Source: UBA9547 sp044349205 (lineage in GTDB: Bacteria > Bacteroidota > Bacteroidia > Cytophagales > UBA9547). Taken from it: a stretch of DNA of 16,854 nucleotides. Position numbers and translations under genes: made by a program. This document shows positions 1 through 7,448 of this stretch, one piece after another; the first letter of the stretch is position 1, and each line of letters starts with the position of its first letter. The notes under the pieces are model-generated. The model was not told the origin of the DNA and made no database searches. It saw only the letters and a list, made by a program, of their open reading frames with translations. The stretch covers positions 1 to 16,854 of the forward strand of contig JBIKRJ010000031.1 of NCBI GenBank assembly GCA_044349205.1, written 5' to 3'.

Positions 1-677
1 TCAAAAAGGCTTTTGTGAGCAGTGGAATTCGGTACGATTTGTTGGTTAACGAGTACAACAAAAGCGACGAAACCGATAGTTTGGGCGAGTACATGGATCA
101 ACTGGTGAAACACCATGTGCCAGGCAGGTTGAAAGTGGCACCAGAACATACCTCCGACCCTGTGTTGCGTCTTATGAGGAAGCCTTCATTCAAGCATTTC
201 CACGATTTCAAAAAGAAGTACGATGCAGCCAATGAAAAAGCAGGGTTAAACCAACCCCTTGTCCCTTATTTTATTTCAAGTCACCCTGGCTGCGAAATGC
301 AAGACATGGCCAATCTGGCCATAGAAACCAAAGAAATGGGATTCAAACTTGAACAAGTGCAGGATTTTACGCCTACGCCTATGACTTTGGCTACCGAAAT
401 ATATTACACGGGTGTGCATCCCTACACTTTACAGCCTATTTTTACCGTAAAAGATCCACAACAAAAGAAAGACCAAAACAAATTTTTCTTTTGGTACAAG
501 CGCGAAAACCATCAGTGGATAAAAGATAAACTCACGAAAGCCAAACATCCACACCTCATAAAGCCATTATTGGGTTTTCCTCCTAAAAAAGATACTTTCA
601 GAGAAGCGTTGGAGGAAAAACAAAAAAAGCCCTTTGTGCACAAATTTTATGGCAAAGAGGCCAAAAAAAGGCGATAA
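1..677 (+). CDS. ygiQ: YgiQ family radical SAM protein, C-terminal part (5' end outside window)
   Basis: This is the 3' end of a YgiQ (UPF0313) radical SAM gene. The frame is open to the left edge: codons 3-14 read KKAF ahead of VSSGIRYDL, a conserved YgiQ stretch, so the GTG at 15 is internal and not a start. Recognisable family blocks follow: KVAPEHTSDPVLRLMRKP, then YFISSHPGCEMQDM, then QVQDFTPTPMTLATEIYYTG. These belong to the end of the radical SAM barrel and the DUF3362-type C-terminal region. The CxxxCxxC cluster motif must lie upstream and is not visible. The protein ends in a basic Lys/Arg tail. The family's substrate is not established. The TAA ends one base before the stop of the convergent gene at 679-1380. 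Family assignment is confident; function beyond 'radical SAM' is not. Confidence 0.93.
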   Translation, partial: KKAFVSSGIRYDLLVNEYNKSDETDSLGEYMDQLVKHHVPGRLKVAPEHTSDPVLRLMRKPSFKHFHDFKKKYDAANEKAGLNQPLVPYFISSHPGCEMQDMANLAIETKEMGFKLEQVQDFTPTPMTLATEIYYTGVHPYTLQPIFTVKDPQQKKDQNKFFFWYKRENHQWIKDKLTKAKHPHLIKPLLGFPPKKDTFREALEEKQKKPFVHKFYGKEAKKRR

Positions 678-678
678 C

Positions 679-1380
679 TCAGCGCAAAATAAGGCTGCCG
701 TTTATTCTTTTTCCTTTCAAAAACACAAATTGAAGCGAAAAGTAAAAAATGTGCACGTTTAGTCCCTCGAATGGGCGGTAGTAGTTGCCCGCATTGTCGG
801 TTGCGACATACGAAGTGTTGAAAAAGTTGTTCAGATAATATTTGAAATTGATGCCCAACCCACGCCTGAATTGTATTCCTGCAAAAACTGAATGATAGAG
901 TTCGGGCACTCTTTCGCTAAAAAACGAATCGTATTTTTCCTTCTTTTCGCCCTCGAAAAAGGTTTTTTCAAGATAGTGAACCGGCATTTCCAATTCGTAA
1001 CCTACTTGTAAATAAGCATGATGCATCTTGCCGTATTTCATTGCAATAGGCAAGGCAAGATTGTAGGTTCGGTATTTTTTCTTGATTTCAGCATTTGGTC
1101 TGCCATATATAAATCCAAGGTTACGAACTGCCACACCATAGCTGCAACCAACTTTTGAACTCAAATCTTGGTGTATCAAATACTGCAAATTGAATGCAGG
1201 AGCAAATCGTACTGTTGCGTCCACGCTGTTACCGTTCTTTTGTATGTTAGGGTAAGAGAAAATCCATTCACCCGAGGTGGTGCTATATGACTTTCTTGTA
1301 TCGTCTTGTGCCAAAAGAGTTGATTGCATTAAAACGCAAAATAGAAATAGTATAGATTTGATTTTAAATAGGTTGTGCAT
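679..1380 (-). CDS. Secreted, possible outer-membrane beta-barrel protein (unrecognised)
   Basis: A 233-residue protein with a clear signal peptide: basic n-region (K6, K8), hydrophobic core of about residues 9-20, and a likely cleavage after LLA (residue 24) before Gln, a common Bacteroidetes pattern. The mature part is rich in aromatic residues and alternating short strands, with repeated patterns such as YLQVGYELEM and GINFKYYLNNFF, which suits a small outer-membrane beta-barrel. The C-terminus ends in a strand-like segment, but its last residue is Arg rather than the usual aromatic. No named family is recognised. It starts with ATG and lies 5 bases downstream of the gene at 1386-1739, so the two probably share a transcript. 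Its stop is one base from the end of ygiQ. The export call is sound; the barrel call is inference. Confidence 0.72.
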   Translation of the reverse strand: MHNLFKIKSILFLFCVLMQSTLLAQDDTRKSYSTTSGEWIFSYPNIQKNGNSVDATVRFAPAFNLQYLIHQDLSSKVGCSYGVAVRNLGFIYGRPNAEIKKKYRTYNLALPIAMKYGKMHHAYLQVGYELEMPVHYLEKTFFEGEKKEKYDSFFSERVPELYHSVFAGIQFRRGLGINFKYYLNNFFNTSYVATDNAGNYYRPFEGLNVHIFYFSLQFVFLKGKRINGSLILR

Positions 1381-1385
1381 ATTTT

Positions 1386-1739
1386 TTACATTATAATACC
1401 TTCCAAGTTCTGTTCTTCTGCGTCGCCTATCGCTTCTACTAATTGAAATTTCAAGTCGAAATAAATTGGGAGAAAATCAAGAAAAATACTCACGCAATTG
1501 GGTTTTATGTCTAATAAATATTCCGAAAAATCAGGTGATATTTGATAAGTTGTGTGCTGCGATTTTCCACTGATTGTATTGCAACCAATCGTCAATTCAA
1601 ATTCTTTGAAAGTTTTAGGCAAATCGAAAAGCCTGAGTTTTAGCTGCAATGGGTTTTCTAAAATATACAGGCAGCCGGGCTCAGCCTCGTAAACCGATTC
1701 TATCGCAGCTACTTTCAGCGTATGGTTTTGAGTTTTCAT
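1386..1739 (-). CDS. Hypothetical protein, 117 residues
   Basis: A small protein with an ATG start and no recognised family. It has no signal peptide or membrane segment. The composition is that of a globular, mostly beta protein: alternating hydrophobic strands such as KLRLFDLP, FELTIGCN and SIFLDFLPIYFDLKFQL, and an acidic tail (DAEEQNLEG). Two or three Cys are spread without a metal motif. It precedes the secreted barrel-like gene by 5 bases on the same strand, so co-transcription is likely and a shared role is possible. An open frame on the opposite strand (1649-1918) overlaps its 5' end but looks less protein-like. Confidence that this is the real gene is moderate, because no homologue is recognised. 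Confidence 0.58.
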   Translation of the reverse strand: MKTQNHTLKVAAIESVYEAEPGCLYILENPLQLKLRLFDLPKTFKEFELTIGCNTISGKSQHTTYQISPDFSEYLLDIKPNCVSIFLDFLPIYFDLKFQLVEAIGDAEEQNLEGIIM

Positions 1740-1945
1740 TTACCGTTCAGAAACCATTAATTGATTCTGATTGGCAATTTCATGTGGTTTATTCGGGCTT
1801 GTGTTTCAAAAAAATAGGGAAGACTTATATTTTTTACATTCAGCAAAAAATGGCCAACAAAAGCCTTTTATACGTAAAGATTTATTCAGGTATTTCACTC
1901 GACCAGAATTGGTTTTAAAAAAGCTATATGTAAAATAAAGCTATA
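1740..1945. other. Intergenic region, about 206 bases, AT-rich
   Basis: This lies between the 5' end of the 117-residue gene and the 3' end of the DUF3822 gene, both on the minus strand. It should hold the promoter of the two-gene unit at 679-1739. No exact TAnnTTTG box is seen on the minus strand; the closest is TATTTTTTTG (reverse of 1807-1816), with two extra bases between its halves. No convincing terminator hairpin is seen. A 10-base direct repeat sits at its right end. Confidence 0.4.
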
Positions 1946-1946
1946 T
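1920..1946. repeat. Direct repeat of AAAGCTATAT, period 17
   Basis: The 10-mer AAAGCTATAT occurs at 1920-1929 and again at 1937-1946. The second copy touches the stop codon of the DUF3822 gene. It could be a chance AT-rich duplication or part of a 3' end signal. No function is claimed. Confidence 0.5.
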
Positions 1947-2833
1947 TAAACCACACAATAACAAATAGATAGCAAGTCGAAATGGCTGTGTTCTGAAATT
2001 TCATCGAACACATAACCAAACTGCAAGGGACTGGGGCGATTGCCAAAATGTAATTGCGGAAAATAGTTTTTCAATAATCGGTAAAGATTCGATTTGGCCA
2101 CAATCTCACCATACAATTCAATATTGGTTTGTTTATCTAAGCCTAATTCATCTACCACCAACATCAAATAGTACAAAAAATCTTCATCAGTTTTATAAAA
2201 GAATTTGTTACAAAATTTCAGTGACGCCTTGTCTTTAACTAATATGCCCATGTATTCGAAGCCTACAAAAACCATTAAACTCGGTTTGTTGTCGATATTT
2301 TCTTGGCGCAAAATGGCTTCAATCAAAGGCGATGTTTGGTGAATAAATTGGATTTTACCTTCTGAATAATAAGCATTAAACCAATTGTGCAATCCCAAAT
2401 CGAGTGCAAATACATTGGCAATGCCTGCTTGTTTGTGGGCAAAAAAAGTGACGTGGTGATAGCTTGTGTCCACCTCGCAATTCAACTGCAAATAGTTTAA
2501 TGCATTTTCTTCTTTAAAAAGGCTAAGCGGGACTAAGGTAAACTTGTCGTTGGCCACGCACAAATGCACTGATTTCCAAAATTTTGCTGGCAAAAACGAA
2601 TGATTTTCAATGATTTTTGAAATCTTTTGAACGAGTAGGGAAGAAGTGCTGCCGCCTTCAAGCTGATAGGTTTCCAAAGCAAGGCATCTGTTCGCTTCAG
2701 AATCTACCACGCAAAACTGAAAACGCAACGAGCCTACCAAAAGAAAAAGCCGATACTGATCTAACTGTTCAGCCTCGAATCGGTCATCGATAATTTTGAT
2801 GTAAGGTTCAATTTGAATCCTGTCTTTGGTCAA
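1946..2833 (-). CDS. DUF3822 family protein
   Basis: A 295-residue soluble protein matching the Bacteroidetes-restricted DUF3822 family, which is thought to have an actin/hexokinase-like (ASKHA, PilM-like) fold. Visible support is two repeated halves. The N-terminal half has beta strands around LFLLVGSLRFQFCVVD. The second half opens with FALDLGLHNWFNAYYSEGKI, which resembles an ASKHA strand-hairpin. Near the end, IELYGEIVAKSNLYRLLKNY fits the closing nucleotide-fold segment seen in PilM-like proteins. No catalytic residue can be assigned. The only available start is TTG at 2831-2833: an in-frame TAA lies at 2843-2845 and there is no Met codon near the N-terminus. It is divergent from the glycosyltransferase gene across 93 bases. 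Role unknown; in many Bacteroidetes the family sits near coaD or rsmD, which are not seen here. Confidence 0.8.
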   Translation of the reverse strand: MTKDRIQIEPYIKIIDDRFEAEQLDQYRLFLLVGSLRFQFCVVDSEANRCLALETYQLEGGSTSSLLVQKISKIIENHSFLPAKFWKSVHLCVANDKFTLVPLSLFKEENALNYLQLNCEVDTSYHHVTFFAHKQAGIANVFALDLGLHNWFNAYYSEGKIQFIHQTSPLIEAILRQENIDNKPSLMVFVGFEYMGILVKDKASLKFCNKFFYKTDEDFLYYLMLVVDELGLDKQTNIELYGEIVAKSNLYRLLKNYFPQLHFGNRPSPLQFGYVFDEISEHSHFDLLSICYCVV

Positions 2834-2853
2834 TTTATTATATTATCTAAAGA

Positions 2854-2880
2854 TTGGTTTGTAAAAATACGGTATATTTG
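2854..2880 (+). promoter_or_regulatory. Putative Bacteroidetes-type promoter for the glycosyltransferase gene
   Basis: TATATTTG at 2873-2880 is an exact match to the Bacteroidetes -7 consensus TAnnTTTG. A TTG at 2854-2856 sits 16 bases upstream as a -33 element, with an overlapping TTTG at 2858-2861. Transcription would begin near 2887 and leave a leader of about 40 bases before the GTG at 2927. This is pattern matching only. Confidence 0.55.
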
Positions 2881-2926
2881 AAAAAAATAGGACATTTTTC
2901 TGGTTTTTATACTTTAGAAAAGTAGG

Positions 2927-3778
2927 GTGGTTGGGAATTTTGTGGTGTTGCAAGCGTACGGCTCTGTCGATATTTTGAATGAAGCGATGGTTTCTGTTTC
3001 GTCACTTTACATGGTGACAAATTTAAATTCTCGTCCTCAAATCGTCATCTATACCGATTCTGCCCTCTATCTTTCTTCCTTTTTGCCCGAAGGCATTCAA
3101 TACATTCACACCCCTGCTGAACAATGGGAAAAATGGAAAGGTGAAAAAGGTTTTGTTCACCGAGCCAAAATCGAAATGTTACGTCATTTCAGTAGCGAAC
3201 ACGAAGGCAATGTGTTGTATTTGGATACCGATACCTATTTTTTACACGATCCCGCATCACTTTTTCAAGCCATAGAAGAAAATTTTTTCCTGATGCATAC
3301 CGATGAAGGAAAAATTAAAGGCTCGAAAAACAAGGTTTTCCGCAAACTAGAAAGGTTTTTAAAAAAGTACAAGTTCAAGCGCAGCGCCATTTTGCCTACC
3401 ATGCACATGTGGAACGCTGGCGTGCTGGGGTTTAAAACCACCGACAAGCCAATTCTTGACAAGGTACTTGCTTTGGCAGATGACTTGTACAAGGCCTACC
3501 CAAAACATGTCATGGAACAATTGGCTTTTTCGGTCTATTTTCAAGAAAAAACAAGGCTAGCCTGCGAAGACAAAATTTTCCACTATTGGGATTTCAAGGA
3601 ATATAGAGAAATAATCAGAGGGTTTTTCCAAAAAAACAATGGTTTATCCATGCATTCTTGGCAAGAAAAAATTGACGAAATACGCCCCGATATCCTTATA
3701 AAATCGAAGAAGGCTTTTGTTCAACTGCCATTCATTTGGCAACTTTGGTACAAGCTAATGCGAAAATCTTCTAAATAA
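2927..3778 (+). CDS. GT-A fold glycosyltransferase
   Basis: A 283-residue protein resembling nucleotide-sugar transferases of the GT8-like class. The metal and nucleotide-sugar binding DxD is visible as LDTDTYF (D100, D102). MWNAGVLGF (residues 161-169) is the loop that typically contacts the sugar or acceptor, and EQLAFSVYF (197-205) is a further conserved block. There is no signal peptide or membrane segment, so it probably acts in the cytoplasm or on its membrane face. Donor and acceptor cannot be told. GTG at 2927 is the best start: a TAG lies in frame at 2915-2917, and later starts would cut into the first strand (NFVVLQAY). Its stop is one base from the stop of lptD. Proximity to lptD makes a role in surface polysaccharide or LPS conceivable, but that is inference. 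Confidence 0.82.
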   Translation: MVGNFVVLQAYGSVDILNEAMVSVSSLYMVTNLNSRPQIVIYTDSALYLSSFLPEGIQYIHTPAEQWEKWKGEKGFVHRAKIEMLRHFSSEHEGNVLYLDTDTYFLHDPASLFQAIEENFFLMHTDEGKIKGSKNKVFRKLERFLKKYKFKRSAILPTMHMWNAGVLGFKTTDKPILDKVLALADDLYKAYPKHVMEQLAFSVYFQEKTRLACEDKIFHYWDFKEYREIIRGFFQKNNGLSMHSWQEKIDEIRPDILIKSKKAFVQLPFIWQLWYKLMRKSSK

Positions 3779-3779
3779 T

Positions 3780-6563
3780 TTATTGGTCCACCCAAAAACG
3801 ATTTCTGGTCAGTTTTAGGTCTTGCAATACCGAAGACTTCACATTCAGCTGGAAATTGTACTGGCCAGTGTTGACAGTGCCTGGCAAAGGAGGTATCCAG
3901 TTGAGCGACATTACCCAGCAATGCAAATCGCGCGTAATACCAAATCGGGTATAGGTGATTAATTTTTGGGTTAGGTTATATCCCGAGTTAAATTGTATTT
4001 TCCATTTTGAAGATAGGCTTATGTCGCCATTGTAGGTAATAGAATGAGTGTATAGGTCAGGGGCTTTAGTAGGAACATATAGCTGGATATAAGTGAGGTT
4101 GTACGACAAATTAAAACTCCACGGAATCGTAAAATCGAGGTATTTGTTCGGATTGTTTCGAATGTCATGGAGCATTTGTTCCTGCACGCTCATTGGTTGT
4201 ATGCCCGAACTGCGTTCTTTGGCATCGGGCTTGTTCGTTTTTTTAAACGATTGAGAACTAAGCGCGAAACCAAAAGCAAGATTCGAGTTCAGAATATTTC
4301 CCAATCCTTTTCCTTTTTCCCATTGAAACTGATTTACTCGCTTAGAAACTAAGGAGTTTGCCAAAGTGCCAGCCACATTTGTGCGCACATATGGATCGAC
4401 TGTGGCATTGTAGGCAATGTCGAAAAGTCCGAAAAGTTTGGTACGGGCCGCAAAGGCAATGTTTGACAAATTGAACGAATCGGCTGCTAGGTTGTAATTA
4501 CCAGCCATAGAAAGGTTGTCTAAAAGCGAAACTTTTTTGAATTTCTTTTTTGCGTCGGAAGAGTCTTTGTTTTGTTTAACCTTCATTTCAAATGTGTTGT
4601 TGAGCGAAAAACCAAGCAGTGACGACTTGCCTGGACTTGGAGAACCCAAACCTAGTCCTTGGAATTTGTTCAAAACTTGCTTCTGGCCGTTTACAGTCAG
4701 GTTTTCGAAGTAGCCAAACTGGTTTTCAGAAAAGTCGGGACGATAGGAATAGCTGATGTTTGGTATCAAAGTGTGCCTAATGGCTTCCACTCGCCCCGTT
4801 CGTAGAAAAAAAGTACCATATATTCGGGTGGTTAAACTGGTTCCCATCGAATATTGGTTTGCCCTTGCAAAACCTTGAACTGTGTCTCTTTTCACAATCT
4901 GTTTTCCATTAGCAGTATCTATTTTATAATCGTAATATTTCGAATACCAAAATTCGTCGTAAGACATAGTAGGGTTCAGACTGAAGTATTTCATCACTTT
5001 TATAGAGGTAGAAATGGGAATACTGTGCCTAATGCCATTGTTGAAGTTTTTCGAATTGAGCAAATAGTCGGCATCTTCGCTAAAGTTGTAGTTGCGTTTG
5101 GTTTGGTAAGTGCCGTTTGGCAGCAAAATTGAGTCTTTGCCCAAAGATTTTTGACCTACAACAGCAGGGTCGTTTGTAATCACGTTTTGCATGTTCATGT
5201 TGTAGGAAAGGTTAAGCTTTCGTATAGCTTCTGTGTTTTTTCCTTGTATTTTTTGAAAAGGCATCACCCTGTTCATGGCAAAATTCAAGTCGGGCAGGGT
5301 GAATGTTTTTACTCCTGTCGTATTTTGGTTTTGGCGCAAGGCGACTCCAAGGCTTATGGGCGAATTGCGGAAACTTTGCGAATACTGCACATTCGATTGG
5401 AAGGCAGGAGTGAGCACCACATTTGGATTGGTGTTTTGGATGTTTATCTGGTTGAAATTGGCTGTTCCTGCATCTACATTGGCGCTGAGCCTACCCAGCT
5501 TTTTGCTCAATGTGCTATGTCTCCAATTTACCCAAAAGGCATGTTGATTAATGTTTTTAGCAGGATCTAAAGTATTCTGAATCACCACCCAACGATAGGT
5601 AAAATTCAGATTTCCTTCAAAAGCGTAGCGTTTTCTATATTCGGTTATTTGTCTGCTACCCGCACCACCTAGCGAATAAATGTCGCCCAAAAAACGCATA
5701 CCCAAATAAGGACTCACAGCCCAATAAAATCCGCCTTGCTGCAGAAAAAAACCTTGGTTTTGGGATTCGCCGTAAGTAGGCACTATAATACCCGAAGACC
5801 TGTTTTTTGGTATGGGAAACATGCCAAACAAAAAACCAACGGGCAAGGGGACTTTGTTTATCACAAAATGGAAAGGGCCAGACAGGACTTTTTTTTCAGG
5901 AATCATCTTGATTTTAGAAGAAGCGATGTAATAATGTGGATTGGCCAAATTGCAGGTAGTGTATTTCGAATGATTGGCAAAAAGCTCGTTATCTTCGTTT
6001 TTCTTCACTTTTTCGCCGTGTATGTAGCCATCGCCTTGTTTGGTGACCACCTCGCTGATGATCCCTTTTTTGGTCTTGAAGTTGTACACGATTCTTTTGG
6101 TTTGGTATTGGTCTTCTTTCTCTTTGAAAACAGGTGTGCCTTTCAAATTTCCTGCACTATCGGCAACGCCATGGGCTTCCACATTGTTGTTTAGCCAATT
6201 AATGTCGATTTGTTCGGCTTTAAGGCTCATTTCGCCATAGTCAATTTTCGACTTGCCAAAAAGCTTCATCGTTTGTTTTTCAGCATCAAAAATGATCGAG
6301 TCCTCACTGGCATATTTTACCGAAGTCTTGATGCCGTCTTTTTGTTTTTTTTCTTTTAAAGCCAAACTGTCAACGCTTTTCTTGCTGCTGTCTTTAGAAA
6401 CTTTTGTTGCGGCAGGTGGAGCGGAATTTTGATGAAGCTTGCTTGGGTTTTCTGCCAAGACTTTATTTGTAGAAAATGACAAGAAAATCGTCGCTGATAA
6501 ACACAAAGTTAGCCAGAACGAAAAAGGATATTTTCTTGTTAAAAGCGTAGTTGCGTGTTTCAG
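3780..6563 (-). CDS. lptD: LPS-assembly outer-membrane protein LptD (Bacteroidetes type)
   Basis: LptD, with the lipoprotein LptE, inserts lipopolysaccharide into the outer leaflet of the outer membrane. Counting from a TTG at 6504-6506 (908 residues), an OstA/LptA-like beta-jellyroll region spans about 65-200, with repeats such as IIFDAEKQTMKLFGKSKI and VYNFKTKKGIISEVV. The lumen-facing block TTCNLANPHYY (183-193) and the turn FPIPKNRSSGIIVP (230-243) lead into a long beta-barrel to the C-terminus. The TTG version would begin inside the signal peptide with no positive n-region. The frame stays open upstream to a TAG at 6570-6572 and adds KHATTLLTRKYPFSFWL, a proper basic n-region, ending in VLA-EN for cleavage. 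I therefore place the start at CTG 6561-6563 (927 residues), though a non-standard start needs proof. It is divergent from the amidase gene and convergent with the glycosyltransferase gene. Confidence 0.9.
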   Translation of the reverse strand: MKHATTLLTRKYPFSFWLTLCLSATIFLSFSTNKVLAENPSKLHQNSAPPAATKVSKDSSKKSVDSLALKEKKQKDGIKTSVKYASEDSIIFDAEKQTMKLFGKSKIDYGEMSLKAEQIDINWLNNNVEAHGVADSAGNLKGTPVFKEKEDQYQTKRIVYNFKTKKGIISEVVTKQGDGYIHGEKVKKNEDNELFANHSKYTTCNLANPHYYIASSKIKMIPEKKVLSGPFHFVINKVPLPVGFLFGMFPIPKNRSSGIIVPTYGESQNQGFFLQQGGFYWAVSPYLGMRFLGDIYSLGGAGSRQITEYRKRYAFEGNLNFTYRWVVIQNTLDPAKNINQHAFWVNWRHSTLSKKLGRLSANVDAGTANFNQINIQNTNPNVVLTPAFQSNVQYSQSFRNSPISLGVALRQNQNTTGVKTFTLPDLNFAMNRVMPFQKIQGKNTEAIRKLNLSYNMNMQNVITNDPAVVGQKSLGKDSILLPNGTYQTKRNYNFSEDADYLLNSKNFNNGIRHSIPISTSIKVMKYFSLNPTMSYDEFWYSKYYDYKIDTANGKQIVKRDTVQGFARANQYSMGTSLTTRIYGTFFLRTGRVEAIRHTLIPNISYSYRPDFSENQFGYFENLTVNGQKQVLNKFQGLGLGSPSPGKSSLLGFSLNNTFEMKVKQNKDSSDAKKKFKKVSLLDNLSMAGNYNLAADSFNLSNIAFAARTKLFGLFDIAYNATVDPYVRTNVAGTLANSLVSKRVNQFQWEKGKGLGNILNSNLAFGFALSSQSFKKTNKPDAKERSSGIQPMSVQEQMLHDIRNNPNKYLDFTIPWSFNLSYNLTYIQLYVPTKAPDLYTHSITYNGDISLSSKWKIQFNSGYNLTQKLITYTRFGITRDLHCWVMSLNWIPPLPGTVNTGQYNFQLNVKSSVLQDLKLTRNRFWVDQ

Positions 6564-6591
6564 ATTTATCTAAAAATTATGCATATTCGCA

Positions 6592-6599
6592 CAAAAATA
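6592..6599 (-). promoter_or_regulatory. Putative -7 promoter box for lptD
   Basis: On the minus strand this reads TATTTTTG, an exact TAnnTTTG match. A transcript from it would start near 6585, about 22 bases before the CTG at 6563, which favours the longer lptD reading. No TTTG lies at the ideal distance upstream; CAAA (plus strand) occurs at 6612-6615 and 6628-6631, with spacings of 12 and 28. Moderate to low confidence. Confidence 0.4.
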
Positions 6600-6631
6600 A
6601 CCTCAATTCGGCAAACTAAATCATAAACAAA

Positions 6632-7411
6632 GTGAGAAATATTTTACTCATAGGCTTTATTGCTTCTGCTTTGCTCCTAAGTTCCTTTTCGACACTTAAC
6701 AAAAAGACGTACAAACTGCGGAAGGTCGTCATAGATGCCGGCCACGGCGGTAAAGACCCCGGCTGCCACGGTAAATCGGCAAAAGAAGCCGAAGTGGCCT
6801 TAAAAGTTGCGCTCGAACTAGGTAAATACATTTCGGAAGGTTTTGAAGATGTGAAAGTAATTTACACAAGAGATAAAAACGAATTCATAGAACTGCACGA
6901 CCGTGCCGGCTTGGCCAATAAAAACAACGCCGATCTTTTTATCTCAATACATTGCAATGCAGGAAATCCACAGGCACACGGTCACGAAACTTACACCATG
7001 GGTTTGCATACTTCGCAAGGTAATTTGGAGGTGGCCAAGCGCGAAAATGACGTTATTTTAAAAGAAGACAACTATTTGGAAAAATACGATGGCTTCGACC
7101 CTCGTTCACCTATAGCCCACATTTTGTTCTCCAATTTCCAAAATGCCTATTTGGAAAATAGCATTCAATTTGCCTCAAAAGTTGAAAATCATTTGTTGGA
7201 CAAGGCGGGTCACAAAAGCCGTGGCGTGAAACAAGCTGGTTTTTTGGTGTTGTGGAAAACCACCATGCCTTCTGCCTTGATTGAAATTGGCTATTTGACC
7301 AACCCTGAAGAAGAAAAATTTCTCATGGACAAAACCAACCAGTCCAATATAGCAGAAGGTATTTATACCGCCTTCAGGCAATACAAGGAACAAATGGAAA
7401 AACATAATTGA
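6632..7411 (+). CDS. N-acetylmuramoyl-L-alanine amidase (amidase_3 / AmiC type)
   Basis: A 259-residue zinc enzyme that cleaves the amide bond between N-acetylmuramic acid and the stem peptide of peptidoglycan. Residues 1-20 form a signal peptide or N-terminal anchor (RNILLIGFIASALLLSSF). The amidase_3 domain fills the rest. The zinc ligands are His38 in DAGHGG, Glu52 in the KEAE segment and His107 in SIHCNA. The catalytic Glu is probably Glu218 in ALIEIGYLTN. An insert at about 120-200 is typical of this class and may hold a regulatory helix. GTG at 6632 is the only usable start; a TAA lies in frame at 6617-6619 and the next Met is residue 123. The gene is followed by mlaD after a short gap and is divergent from lptD. 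It probably acts in the periplasm during cell separation. Confidence 0.93.
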   Translation: MRNILLIGFIASALLLSSFSTLNKKTYKLRKVVIDAGHGGKDPGCHGKSAKEAEVALKVALELGKYISEGFEDVKVIYTRDKNEFIELHDRAGLANKNNADLFISIHCNAGNPQAHGHETYTMGLHTSQGNLEVAKRENDVILKEDNYLEKYDGFDPRSPIAHILFSNFQNAYLENSIQFASKVENHLLDKAGHKSRGVKQAGFLVLWKTTMPSALIEIGYLTNPEEEKFLMDKTNQSNIAEGIYTAFRQYKEQMEKHN

Positions 7412-7448
7412 TTTTCCATTAATATTGTTGCTCACAAAATTTTCCAAT

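Noticed and set aside
1649..1918. Open frame of 89 codons on the plus strand
   Set aside because: It overlaps the 5' end of the better minus-strand gene at 1386-1739 and has no recognisable domain or promoter.
5151..6194. Long open frames on the plus strand inside lptD (139 and 152 codons)
   Set aside because: They are antisense to the well-supported lptD frame, carry no family motif and have the composition of a shadow frame.
6504..6511. TAACTTTG on the minus strand, an exact -7 box match
   Set aside because: It overlaps the TTG start candidate and lies inside the reading frame that encodes the lptD signal peptide, so it is more likely coding sequence than a promoter.
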